Shown here one piece after another: positions 8,087 through 15,654 of a stretch of 64,000 nt of DNA. Positions within the stretch are counted from its first letter, which is position 1. Each line of letters opens with the position of its first letter. The translations under genes were made by a program, and so were the position numbers. The notes below the pieces were generated by a model. It searched no databases. It had not been told where the DNA came from and saw nothing but the letters and a program-made list of their open reading frames with translations. This DNA comes from Lachnospiraceae bacterium (lineage in GTDB: Bacteria; Bacillota; Clostridia; Lachnospirales; Lachnospiraceae): assembly GCA_019421365.1 (NCBI GenBank), contig JAHZFJ010000009.1, positions 58,451-122,450 on the forward strand, given 5' to 3'.

Positions 8087-9424
8087 TTATCTAATCATAA
8101 ATTGTTTTATCTTCGATAGTAACGTATCATTAATTTGATAACGCATATCAAAACGTAAGTTGTTTTGATTCATTAATACGCCTCTTGCATGACTGAAAGT
8201 GCTAAAACTATATTTGCCATGATAACTTCCTATTCCACTTTGTCCGACGCCACCAAATGGTAGATTAGGATTATTAACATGCATAAGAACGTCATTGATG
8301 CACATACCACCTGATAAGATATTTCTAGAGTAGTAAGCAATATCCTGTTTTGAATTGGTAAATACATATAATGCCAGAGGATTTTTGCAAATCTCATGAG
8401 AGATTGCTACGGCATCTTTAGAACTTTTGTAAGTTAATATCGGTAGTATCGGTCCGAAGATTTCCTCTTTCATGAGTTCACTGTCTTTAGTAGAGGATAA
8501 AATCGTTAAGCCTAAAGTCTGCTCCACATCGATCTTTTGTTGGTACAAGAAATTGTCTTCTTCTCCTTTAAGCAAAAGAATCAATCGATTATAATGACTT
8601 GGTGATATAATCTTTGTAAACCGCTCTTTTTTAGAAACCATCTTTTTTGCTTCTCTAATTAGAACTTCAACAAATTTATCTTTGTTCTCTTCTCTAATTA
8701 AAACGTAATCGGGTGCGACACAGGTTTGTCCTGCATTAAAAAGTTTTCCCCATAGAATTCTCTTTGCTGCTACTGTAAAATCCGAGCTATTTTCAACAAT
8801 GCAAGGAGATTTTCCACCTAATTCAAGCGTATGAGGAATCAATTTCTCGGCACAAGATTTCATAATTATTTTTCCAACCTTAGTACTACCAGTGAAGAAT
8901 ACATAATCAATATTAGAATTTAGAATAGCGGTTGTTTCTTCTACCCCACCTTCTACTACTAACATAAACTCTTGTAAAGGCTGAAATATATTAAAGAGGA
9001 GTTTAGAGATATGAGTTGAAAGTTCGCTCGGTTTTAGAATTACTTTATTCCCTGCGGCAATTGCACCAGCAACTGGGATCAAACCAAGTTGAAATGGATA
9101 ATTCCATGGACTAATAACCGCTACAGTTCCATAGGGTCTTTTTTCTACGTAATTCTTTGCTCCTAATGTAGCAATATTTCCTTTTTTCCTATGCGGTTTC
9201 ATTAGATCCTTTAAATGCTTTAAGAAATAATGAACCTCTTTATAAAAAGGATAGACTTCAGTCATTAGTGTTTCATAATCACTTCTAGTTAAATCTTCAT
9301 TAACTGCAGCAAGAATATCTGCCTCATGATTTTCCACAATACGTTTCAATTCTTGTAAACGATAAATTCGTTCTGAATACGAAGATGGTTTGAAAGATTG
9401 TGTGAAGTTTTCTAATTGTTTCAT
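8087..9424 (-). CDS. Aldehyde dehydrogenase (class 3/YwdH-like)
   Basis: 445 residues, the short length of the ALDH3 type. It shows ISPWNYPFQLGL (substrate and cofactor channel), FTGSTKVGK (nucleotide binding), the general-base ELGGKSPCIV, the nucleophile in FNAGQTCVAPDY, and EEIFGPILPIL near the C-terminus. It oxidises medium- or long-chain aldehydes with NAD(P). The C-terminal tail 'RYQINDTLLSKIKQFMIR' is mildly amphipathic, as in membrane-associated members. Monocistronic, with GAGGT before the start. Confidence 0.9.
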   Translation of the reverse strand: MKQLENFTQSFKPSSYSERIYRLQELKRIVENHEADILAAVNEDLTRSDYETLMTEVYPFYKEVHYFLKHLKDLMKPHRKKGNIATLGAKNYVEKRPYGTVAVISPWNYPFQLGLIPVAGAIAAGNKVILKPSELSTHISKLLFNIFQPLQEFMLVVEGGVEETTAILNSNIDYVFFTGSTKVGKIIMKSCAEKLIPHTLELGGKSPCIVENSSDFTVAAKRILWGKLFNAGQTCVAPDYVLIREENKDKFVEVLIREAKKMVSKKERFTKIISPSHYNRLILLLKGEEDNFLYQQKIDVEQTLGLTILSSTKDSELMKEEIFGPILPILTYKSSKDAVAISHEICKNPLALYVFTNSKQDIAYYSRNILSGGMCINDVLMHVNNPNLPFGGVGQSGIGSYHGKYSFSTFSHARGVLMNQNNLRFDMRYQINDTLLSKIKQFMIR

Positions 9425-9511
9425 AGTTTGTACCTCATTCTATTAGTATTGATTTGTTAAAAGCGTATCAAGTGTAACTGCAACCTTCTCATATACTTCT
9501 TTTCTCTTTTG

Positions 9512-10149
9512 TCATTCTGAGATGACATTCGAAATATACGTAAAAGGTATTATCGTATCCGGATTGATTCCAATTTCATGCAGTTTGTATATAGAGTCTT
9601 GTTGTGATTTCTCATCTGCATAACCCGGTATGATAGGTACTTTAATGGCGTATCTATGAATTGGAATCCGTTGTTTTATTAATTCTAGGTTTGTTAAGAC
9701 TTGATGATTGTCTCTTCTTGTATATTCTCTATATATTTGTGAATTCATTGATTTAATATCAATGATAAACGTAAAATTATTTTGGATTAATGGTTCTAGA
9801 TAACAAGTTGGAACATTGAGGGACGTTTCAATGGTTAAATTCCATTCACTTGGACATAATTGAGCAAATCGTAATAGATGTTTCCATTGTAAAAGTGGTT
9901 CCCCTCCACCGAAAGTGATTCCTCCATTGGTATATAGAAAACTTTATTCTTTTGTATCTCAATAGCATCATTCAGTAGTCTCTCTTCTGCCTGACACTTA
10001 GGACATGTGCCATTACAATAACTTTTATTTTGACAATCACTTTGATTTAATGATATACCAAGTTCAGCTGCCATATTTTTTCTTATATCTTTCAATTGTG
10101 TGCAACGTGCTTTGTTTAACAAACCTTGTTGTTCTAGAGATATCCTCAT
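9512..10149 (-). pseudogene. Broken radical-SAM activating-enzyme-like gene
   Basis: The N-terminal part (from ATG 10149) reads MRISLEQQGLLNKARCTQLK with a cysteine cluster (C-x6-CNGTCPKC). Near 9925 the frame shifts; in the next frame the DNA reads NGGITFGGGEPLLQWKHL (the radical-SAM GGE motif), then 'TFIIDIKSMN' and the C-terminal half ending 'FTYISNVISE' at 9512. The CxxxCxxC cluster loop that binds S-adenosylmethionine is missing between the two parts. The simplest reading is a deletion joining a GTCP-cysteine domain or protein to a PFL-activase-like enzyme, plus a frameshift. Confidence 0.75.
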
Positions 10150-10390
10150 ATTTACTACCTCACTTCATATTTTTTATACTAGGTTATTTGCCTTTACATA
10201 GATTAGACGATTTTACTAAAAGGTTCCTAAAATAAACTACTATAAGTCACATATGATCTTATGGTACAATCTAACGTTTTCAAACAAAGACTTTATAACT
10301 TTGGGTATCTACATAATTTTACCATATAATGCTATGGATTATCAATAGAATCAAGGTAGCACTACCGATTTTTTATTCATAGTGCAAAAA

Positions 10391-10422
10391 AGTAGAGGTA
10401 GGAATTAATTCCTACCTCTACT
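10391..10422 (-). terminator. Terminator of dxs (32-bp perfect palindrome)
   Basis: A perfect 32-bp inverted repeat (arms AGTAGAGGTAGGAATT) is followed on the minus strand by TTTTTT, 40 bp after the dxs stop codon. Confidence 0.9.
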
Positions 10423-10462
10423 TCACATACATGCCACATTTTATTTCTATTTTATATACTAC

Positions 10463-12250
10463 CTATTGTTTATTCAATACATTCTTTATGTCTTCTACTA
10501 TCATAACTTCCTTTAAATGATAGCGTTCATATAATTCATCCATACCAATACGGTCTGTAAATTCTTTTGTTGCACCAAAGTTTAATACCTTCATATCCGT
10601 ATCACCATAAAATCTAGTGATTTTCTCCCCAAAACCACCATCAAGTATACCATCTTCTAGTGTAATTACTAATTTATGGTTTTCCAATAAGCTTGTTAAT
10701 AAATTACGATCAATTCCAGTAATATATCTTGGATTTATCAAGGTTGCTTGAATACCTGTTTGTTCTTTTAACATATCATGAACTTTCTGTCCCAGATGAT
10801 AAAAGGAACCCAAACCGATTATTGCAACTTCACTACCTTCAATGTTTTTTTGATATACATTAATATCGTCAAAATCAGGATTTATCACTTCTCCAGTTGA
10901 TATAACTTCCATATTAGGAACACGAATTGCTACTGGTTGTTTCGTTTGTTTTATACCCCATTCCGTCATAGCTAGTAACTCTTCCTTTGTAGTAGGAGCT
11001 AAATATACTATGTTAGGAATGTTTGATATTAATGGTATATCAAATACTCCAAGGTGAGTTACATCTCCACCTGATATACCCCCCCAATGAACCATAATTA
11101 AAGCAGGATTATTATTGATTGCAAGGTCTTGAGATAGCTGATCATATGTTCTTTGAATAAATGAACTTAATATTGATAAAACTGGTTTTCCACCTTGTGA
11201 CGCAATTCCAGATGCCAAAGCTACCGCATGTTCTTCTGCTATTCCCACATCTACGTATTGCTTCTTCAAATCTGCTTCTCTTCTAAAATAACTAAATCCA
11301 ACTGGTCCTGGTGTTGCAGCAGTAATTACAGCTACTTCTTTATCCTCTTTTGCTTTTTGAACAAAGAACTTGCCTAAGATATCTTCATAGCTTTCAACCA
11401 TTTCTCCCACAAATGGTTTCTTTGTCTCTAAATCAAATGGCATTACCCAATGGAAAGCTTCTTTTTGTTTTTCGGCATCTTCATAACCTTTTCCTTTAAT
11501 CGTATGCATATGAACTACTACCGGATGATCAATATCTTTCACAGTATTAAAGGTATCTATCAATTTTTCAACATTATTACCTTCTTCAATATAATAATAA
11601 TCAAAACCTAGCGCCTTAAAGAAGTTATTGTCTGCTTCTCCATTGCTTTCCCTTAACTGTTTAAGATTTTTGTATAATCCACCATGATTTTCCGCAATTG
11701 ACATATCATTATCATTTACCAAAACAATAAAGTTATTGCCTAATTCAGCCGCATTGTTCAAACCTTCATACGCCTCGCCTCCGCTTAAGGAGCCATCCCC
11801 AATCACTGCTATGATATTCTCTGAATTTCCCTTTAAGTTCCTAGCTTTTGCCAAACCGCATGCCAAACTAACAGAAGTTGATGTGTGGCCTACTGTAAAG
11901 AAATCATGTTCACTTTCCTCAGGAGCTGTATAACCAGTTACAGTTCCATATTTAGCCGGATTGATAAAGGCTTCTTTTCTACCTGTTAAAATCTTATGAA
12001 CATAGGATTGATGGGATACATCAAATACAATTTTATCAATAGGTGAATTGAAAACATAATGTAATGCGATAGTTGCCTCAACCATACCTAAATTAGGCCC
12101 GAAGTGACCTCCTGTTGCACTAACTTTATGAATTAAAACATCTCTGATCTCAGTAGAAAGTGAAGTTAATTCCTCTATTGTTAAACTTTTTAAATCTTTT
12201 GGATTGGTTACTCTATTTAAAATATTCATATTATAATCCATGCTGATCAT
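10463..12250 (-). CDS. dxs: 1-deoxy-D-xylulose-5-phosphate synthase
   Basis: 595 residues. It condenses pyruvate and glyceraldehyde-3-phosphate to DXP, the first step of the MEP isoprenoid pathway, which also feeds thiamine and pyridoxal. It has the full thiamine-diphosphate enzyme layout: ATGGHFGPNLG near residue 46, the TPP motif GDGSLSGGEAYEGLNN at about 150, NDNDMSIAENHGG, the transketolase domain with VDVGIAEEHAV, and a C-terminal domain with LEDGILDGGFG. It is slightly short for DXS (about 620) and diverges in 'SGGEAYEG', so it may be a second, paralogous DXS clade. There is no ribosome binding site before ATG 12250; that ATG overlaps the stop of an upstream leader ORF (12247-12309), suggesting translational coupling. 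Confidence 0.85.
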   Translation of the reverse strand: MISMDYNMNILNRVTNPKDLKSLTIEELTSLSTEIRDVLIHKVSATGGHFGPNLGMVEATIALHYVFNSPIDKIVFDVSHQSYVHKILTGRKEAFINPAKYGTVTGYTAPEESEHDFFTVGHTSTSVSLACGLAKARNLKGNSENIIAVIGDGSLSGGEAYEGLNNAAELGNNFIVLVNDNDMSIAENHGGLYKNLKQLRESNGEADNNFFKALGFDYYYIEEGNNVEKLIDTFNTVKDIDHPVVVHMHTIKGKGYEDAEKQKEAFHWVMPFDLETKKPFVGEMVESYEDILGKFFVQKAKEDKEVAVITAATPGPVGFSYFRREADLKKQYVDVGIAEEHAVALASGIASQGGKPVLSILSSFIQRTYDQLSQDLAINNNPALIMVHWGGISGGDVTHLGVFDIPLISNIPNIVYLAPTTKEELLAMTEWGIKQTKQPVAIRVPNMEVISTGEVINPDFDDINVYQKNIEGSEVAIIGLGSFYHLGQKVHDMLKEQTGIQATLINPRYITGIDRNLLTSLLENHKLVITLEDGILDGGFGEKITRFYGDTDMKVLNFGATKEFTDRIGMDELYERYHLKEVMIVEDIKNVLNKQ

Positions 12251-12309
12251 ATAAGGTAAAGCCTATTGTATGATATTGCCTTAAATATGGTTGAAAGCTG
12301 GCAATGCAT
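12247..12309 (-). CDS. 20-codon leader ORF coupled to dxs
   Basis: On the minus strand GAAAGGAG stands 2-3 bp before ATG 12309. The ORF reads MHCQLSTIFKAISYNR and ends at TGA 12247, which overlaps the dxs start codon as ATGA. dxs itself lacks a ribosome binding site, so ribosomes probably reach it by finishing this peptide. Too short for homology. Whether the peptide has a function or only tunes dxs expression is not known. Confidence 0.5.
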   Translation of the reverse strand: MHCQLSTIFKAISYNRLYLI

Positions 12310-12370
12310 GGCTCCTTTCGTAGAATTTTGAATCCTTTCAACCAATTTCATTGTAATGAAACATATGTTG

Positions 12371-12775
12371 TTATTTTATAGAACAAGAATTTGAGAAATG
12401 AATTGCTTCTGTTCCAGCTGCAATAGCCGTCTCATAGTAAGTTATTTTATGTTCAATAGTATCAAGCAGTTGATTTAATTCTATCATTTGTTTATGAACA
12501 GCAGCCTTTCTATCTAAAAACATCTGTAATCGTTCCTGTAAGGTATCATCCCCTTCAGCACATAAATCCATGTATCTTTTTATATCCTTAATCGATACAC
12601 CCGAATTTTTAAGACATGTTATGATTCCTAGTGATTTGAAATCGTCCTCTTTAAAAACCCTTGTTCCATTAGGTTTCTTATCAACGAATGGTAATAGTCC
12701 TTCTTTATCATAATAACGAAGTGTAGCAACTGTAACGCCCATTCTTTCTGCCACTTGTTTAATTGTATATGTCAT
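12371..12775 (-). CDS. MerR-family transcriptional regulator
   Basis: 134 residues. N-terminal MerR winged helix (MTYTIKQVAERMGVTVATLR, YYDKEGLLPF, RVFKEDDFKSLGII) is followed by a long dimerisation coiled coil (about 78-120) and a short effector tail with a single cysteine (SNSCSIK). There are no paired metal-binding cysteines. It looks like the AdhR-type MerR group that answers electrophile or thiol stress rather than a heavy-metal sensor. It has its own MerR-type promoter (12821-12851), so it is probably autoregulated. AAAGGAG precedes the start. Confidence 0.9.
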   Translation of the reverse strand: MTYTIKQVAERMGVTVATLRYYDKEGLLPFVDKKPNGTRVFKEDDFKSLGIITCLKNSGVSIKDIKRYMDLCAEGDDTLQERLQMFLDRKAAVHKQMIELNQLLDTIEHKITYYETAIAAGTEAIHFSNSCSIK

Positions 12776-12820
12776 AGAAAACTCCTTTCAAACTAAGTAC
12801 TTAATTTAACCGGTAATACT

Positions 12821-12851
12821 ACTATAAAACCTAAAGTTAACTTTAGGTCAA
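12821..12851 (-). promoter_or_regulatory. MerR-type promoter and operator
   Basis: On the minus strand: TTGACC (12846-12851), a 19-bp spacer, then TATAGT (12821-12826). The spacer holds an 18-bp perfect palindrome CCTAAAGTTAACTTTAGG (12830-12847). The over-long 19-bp spacer with a central dyad is the hallmark of promoters that MerR proteins twist into activity. It sits 45 bp upstream of the merR gene. Confidence 0.85.
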
Positions 12852-12887
12852 TACCTTTTTTATATTTTTTATATTAACTCCACTTCG

Positions 12888-13068
12888 CACTTGAAGATTT
12901 CGATGAGAAGGTAATTGCTATGTTCAACGAAAAACCCGCTCTCGCTTAGCTTCACACGTAACAGTACTAAGATTTCGCGTTGCAAAATCAAGTACTGACG
13001 TGTTCAGATAGTTTTTCTTATGAATATAGCAATCACCTTCTCTAAATTTAGTTTTTATGTGCGAAGTT
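12888..13068. repeat. Large imperfect inverted-repeat element, about 180 bp
   Basis: Outer arms: ACTTCGCAC...GAGAAGGTAATTGCTATGTTCA at 12890-12926 pair with TGAATATAGCAATCACCTTCTC...GTGCGAAGT at 13020-13068. An inner stem pairs ACACGTAACAGTACT (12953-12968) with AGTACTGACGTGT (12991-13003). No ORF inside. It could be a MITE-like element or a structured RNA; I do not recognise the class. Confidence 0.65.
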
Positions 13069-13085
13069 TGAGGTTACAATCTAAA

Positions 13086-13119
13086 AAACAGTATAAAATC
13101 TTAAGATTTCATACTGTTT
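13086..13119 (-). terminator. Terminator of the Dabb gene
   Basis: AAACAGTATGAAATC/GATTTTATACTGTTT stem followed by T-rich sequence on the minus strand, 15 bp after the stop codon at 13134. Confidence 0.85.
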
Positions 13120-13133
13120 CAAGAATAAGTTAA

Positions 13134-13418
13134 TTATATTTCAAAATCAATTGCTGCTCTTTCAATTCGAATACTCTTACATAATTGAGATACTTTTACA
13201 TGGCGTGGGTCAACTTTATATGTATTTAAGTCCTCAAGCGATTCAAAGTCAGATATTAAGCAGGCATCAAAATCATTTTTATCATTAATACTCTCTTTTA
13301 TCTCCATATACTTAATCTCTGGAATTACTCCATATAAAGATTTTAAACCTTCTAAGAATTTCTTCTTGTTTTCATCTTCATTCTCTTTGAATTTCCACAT
13401 AACAATGTGTCTAATCAT
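13134..13418 (-). CDS. Dabb (stress-responsive alpha/beta barrel) protein
   Basis: 94 residues, the normal length of a single dimeric A/B barrel. It starts MIRHIVMWKFKENEDENKKK and has the central 'GVIPEIKYMEIKESI' and 'DACLISDFESLEDLNTYKVD..H' pattern ending in a basic-acidic tail. Family members are small cytoplasmic dimers, sometimes induced by stress, with no agreed reaction. Strong ribosome binding site (AGGAGGT). Confidence 0.88.
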   Translation of the reverse strand: MIRHIVMWKFKENEDENKKKFLEGLKSLYGVIPEIKYMEIKESINDKNDFDACLISDFESLEDLNTYKVDPRHVKVSQLCKSIRIERAAIDFEI

Positions 13419-13518
13419 AGGTTACCTCCTAATTGTGTCTGTACAAATGTGTCAAGTAGAATTATAGAGTATTATTATGGATTTTACAACATGGTTACGT
13501 GAATCATATATAGCTGTA

Positions 13519-13804
13519 CTATTTTGCTAACTTTAGAATAAGAAAACTAGGTGTTTGTACAAAAGAATCGTATAGATCACAAAACCGTTCCTTCCATTCA
13601 TCTGGTGGTGCAGGTTCTTCTACTTGAATAATGTGAAAACTTTCCTGAACCGCAGCCTAAATCTAAAATACTTTTATCTTTTAAGTCAGGTAACAACTTC
13701 TGTATACATGGCCATTCAATTGAATAACTGTACGAATCCGATTTCTCAGTAAAATTCTCATATGCCATAGCCATATCATTCCAATTTTCTTCTATGTTAA
13801 TCAT
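13519..13804 (-). pseudogene. SAM-dependent methyltransferase with large internal deletion
   Basis: The N-terminus from ATG 13804 is MINIEENWNDMAMAYENFTE with methyltransferase motif I (ILDLGCGSGKFSHY). Directly afterwards, in another frame, comes the C-terminus of the same kind of enzyme (FHIIQVEEPAPPDEWKERF...SFLILKLAK-stop at 13519). About 140 residues of the SAM-binding fold expected between them are gone, and the joint changes frame. It cannot be an active methyltransferase. Confidence 0.8.
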
Positions 13805-13854
13805 AGTACTTTGCTCCTTCTTATTTATTTATCTATAAGATTAGCAATTTTCAT

Positions 13855-13906
13855 AAAGTAATACTAGGACTAGTATTACTTTAATTATTCTAGTAGTAGT
13901 GTTACT
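13855..13906. promoter_or_regulatory. Palindromic operator-like repeats upstream of the broken methyltransferase
   Basis: AAAGTAATACTAG-GA-CTAGTATTACTTT (13855-13882) is a perfect 13-bp dyad, followed by a half-site variant CTAGTAGTAGTGTTACT (13890-13906). No U-run follows on either strand, so an operator is more likely than a terminator. No cognate regulator can be named. Confidence 0.45.
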
Positions 13907-13992
13907 TAGTCCAATTATGAGCTTATAACGCTAGAGGAACATCGTGAAATGGTTTTGCTGGCCCACACAGGGGGTTGCTCCAACCACTAAAA

Positions 13993-14022
13993 ACAGCATA
14001 GAATCGTATGATTCTATGCTGT
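13993..14022 (-). terminator. Terminator of the DUF4430/ECF operon
   Basis: ACAGCATAGAATC/GATTCTATGCTGT stem with GTAT loop and TTTTTAG on the minus strand, 42 bp after the stop codon at 14064. Confidence 0.85.
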
Positions 14023-14063
14023 TTCTCTGAATATAGACATACCTTCTAGTTTATAAGAATCGT

Positions 14064-14612
14064 CTATAAATCACCACTATAAGATAATCTTTTAAGTTTT
14101 CTCAGTGCTGCCATCAATGGTTTATATAGAACCATTGCAAGAACAAAATTACTGATGCAATGAATAATATCCAATGGGATTCCTGATATCCACCAGGCAA
14201 ATGCAGTTCTAACACCACCAATTATTAGATATAAGATGGAACAAAGAGCTCCAAAACCCAAACCAAATATACCAGACACAATACTCCAAAACCAAACGGA
14301 ATCTTGCTTACGAAACACGTAGGTTATTATAGCTAGTAGGGGCCATATATAGAGATACATAATAGACCATGTTCCCATTCCCCAGATAAAGGTCTCTATA
14401 CATATGAATATTATGATTGAATAGAATACTTTAAATCCAAAAGTTAAAGTGAAAACAATTATTAATAAGGATACAATCTCAACATTAGGTAAGAAGGCTA
14501 ATGCCATCTTAGAGGCTGTCAATGTGGCTGTCATTATACCTATAAGTGCAATATCTTTCACTGATAATTTGCGTTTTTTATCTACCTTATTGTGCTTCAT
14601 ACGATATCTCAA
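14064..14612 (-). CDS. ECF transporter S component, probably cobalamin-related
   Basis: 182 residues with six membrane helices and a basic N-terminus (KVDKKRKLSVKDIALIGIMT) typical of energy-coupling-factor substrate-binding subunits. These proteins bind a vitamin and dock to a shared EcfAA'T module, which is not encoded in this window. A cobalamin riboswitch upstream and a DUF4430 partner point to cobamide or a related corrinoid; that is inference. I place the start at TTG 14612, with GGAG 6 bp upstream, inside the end of the DUF4430 gene; ATG at 14600 is the alternative. Confidence 0.8.
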   Translation of the reverse strand: MRYRMKHNKVDKKRKLSVKDIALIGIMTATLTASKMALAFLPNVEIVSLLIIVFTLTFGFKVFYSIIIFICIETFIWGMGTWSIMYLYIWPLLAIITYVFRKQDSVWFWSIVSGIFGLGFGALCSILYLIIGGVRTAFAWWISGIPLDIIHCISNFVLAMVLYKPLMAALRKLKRLSYSGDL

Positions 14613-15006
14613 AAGAATCTCCGTCGTAAACTGGTTGTGTATCTATACCGTTATTACATAACTCGCCATTAACAGAGAAGGACCAAAATGCACCATTAGC
14701 ATCATAATCAGCTGTCACACCATTAATTGTTTTTACAAACAATCCGTATTCGGATTCATCACCTTCAATAGTTAAACCTTCAATTTCCTCTAAGGCATCT
14801 CGTAAGAATTCAGCATCCGTTTTATTCTCATAAGTTGTGTTAGTTCCCTTATCATCAATTACAGTAACAGTGATTGATTTTGACCCTTGAACTGGCTTTG
14901 GTGAAAATGTTTTATAGGCGAATATTGCCCCTACAACCAATACCACCAAGATGGCAATACCAAGTATAATTTTCTTCCCACTTAATTTGTTTTTTTCTTG
15001 TTCCAT
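14587..15006 (-). CDS. DUF4430 (transcobalamin-like) membrane-anchored protein
   Basis: 139 residues: a short charged N-terminus, one membrane anchor (IILGIAILVVLVVGAIFAY, about 13-31), then an extracellular DUF4430 domain (VTVIDDKGTNTTYENKTDAE, YGLFVKTINGVTADYDANGA, FWSFSVNGEL). DUF4430 resembles the C-terminal domain of intrinsic factor/transcobalamin. Here it lies between a cobalamin riboswitch and an ECF S component, so it probably captures corrinoids at the outer membrane face and hands them to the S component. Strong ribosome binding site AAAGGAG. Confidence 0.85.
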   Translation of the reverse strand: MEQEKNKLSGKKIILGIAILVVLVVGAIFAYKTFSPKPVQGSKSITVTVIDDKGTNTTYENKTDAEFLRDALEEIEGLTIEGDESEYGLFVKTINGVTADYDANGAFWSFSVNGELCNNGIDTQPVYDGDSFEISYEAQ

Positions 15007-15026
15007 ATGTTCTCTCCTTTACTAAT

Positions 15027-15052
15027 AAAAAAATCCTTCTAATACAGGAAGG
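15027..15052 (-). terminator. Riboswitch expression-platform terminator
   Basis: CCTTCCTGTATTAGAAGG followed by TTTTTTT on the minus strand, between the cobalamin aptamer and the DUF4430 gene. A competing pairing (ATCCTT.../...AAGGAT) overlaps it, as expected for a switch that stops transcription when the vitamin is bound. Confidence 0.75.
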
Positions 15053-15139
15053 TTTACCTGAGTAAAAGGATACGTAGAGAAAGGCATATGTAGAGTGCAA
15101 TTTCATAAACGTACAACCAGTTACTCGTGGTTAGGCAAA

Positions 15140-15320
15140 GCCTTTGTACCAATCATGGCAGGTCTCCTGACTTACAGATCATAGAATGTAACCATCTTCC
15201 CAGTTTCCCAGTGATTTTACGTTGTTCACGTTGGTTACAAACTCCCTGATTACAGTGACGAGTTCGTACAGGATTTGCACCTGTTTCCCTTTTCACCAAA
15301 TAAATTAACTTTATTTGACA
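15140..15320 (-). promoter_or_regulatory. Cobalamin (AdoCbl) riboswitch
   Basis: On the minus strand the conserved blocks occur in order: GGGAAACAGGTGCAAATCCTG, written here as GGGAAACAGGTGCAAATCC at 15266-15290, then TGTAATCAGGGAG, CACTGGGAAACTGGGAAG, and finally AAGTCAGGAGACCTGCC at about 15155-15175. This is the B12-box architecture. It precedes DUF4430 and the ECF S component and implies repression by cobalamin. Confidence 0.95.
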
Positions 15321-15501
15321 CCTATGACATAATATTGAATTTATTAATTTATTATATCTTATATATATGCTTATAGCAAGGTTTGAAATAATATTCCTTA
15401 AAATTGTTATTCCCCTATATTTAATTAAATATACAGACGTTTATTTTAAAATTATATTTGTATTTTTTTGTATTATGCTACTCGATGTCCATAATAACTT
15501 A

Positions 15502-15617
15502 TTAGTCACAATGACCAAGTGGTCACCATGACGCACTGGTCATATTGACTGCCTAGTCATAACGACTGACTGGTAATAGTGACTTAATAGTCATTATTAC
15601 TTCTGGTTCACAATGAA
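15502..15617. repeat. 17-bp iteron-like tandem repeats
   Basis: Six to seven copies in tandem at 17-bp spacing, each starting TRGTCA and mostly containing a small dyad GTCAnnnTGAC: TGGTCACCATGACGCAC, TGGTCATATTGACTGCC, TAGTCATAACGACTGAC, TGGTAATAGTGACTTAA and degenerate flanking units. No ORF. A shorter array of the same unit lies at 31940-31981. Confidence 0.8.
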
Positions 15618-15654
15618 TAGAATTTCACAACCTCTAGTTGTCATATAAATTATA

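Noticed and set aside
15502..15617. Replication origin (iterons)
   Set aside because: No DnaA boxes, initiator gene or AT-rich unwinding region beside it; chromosomal gene context.
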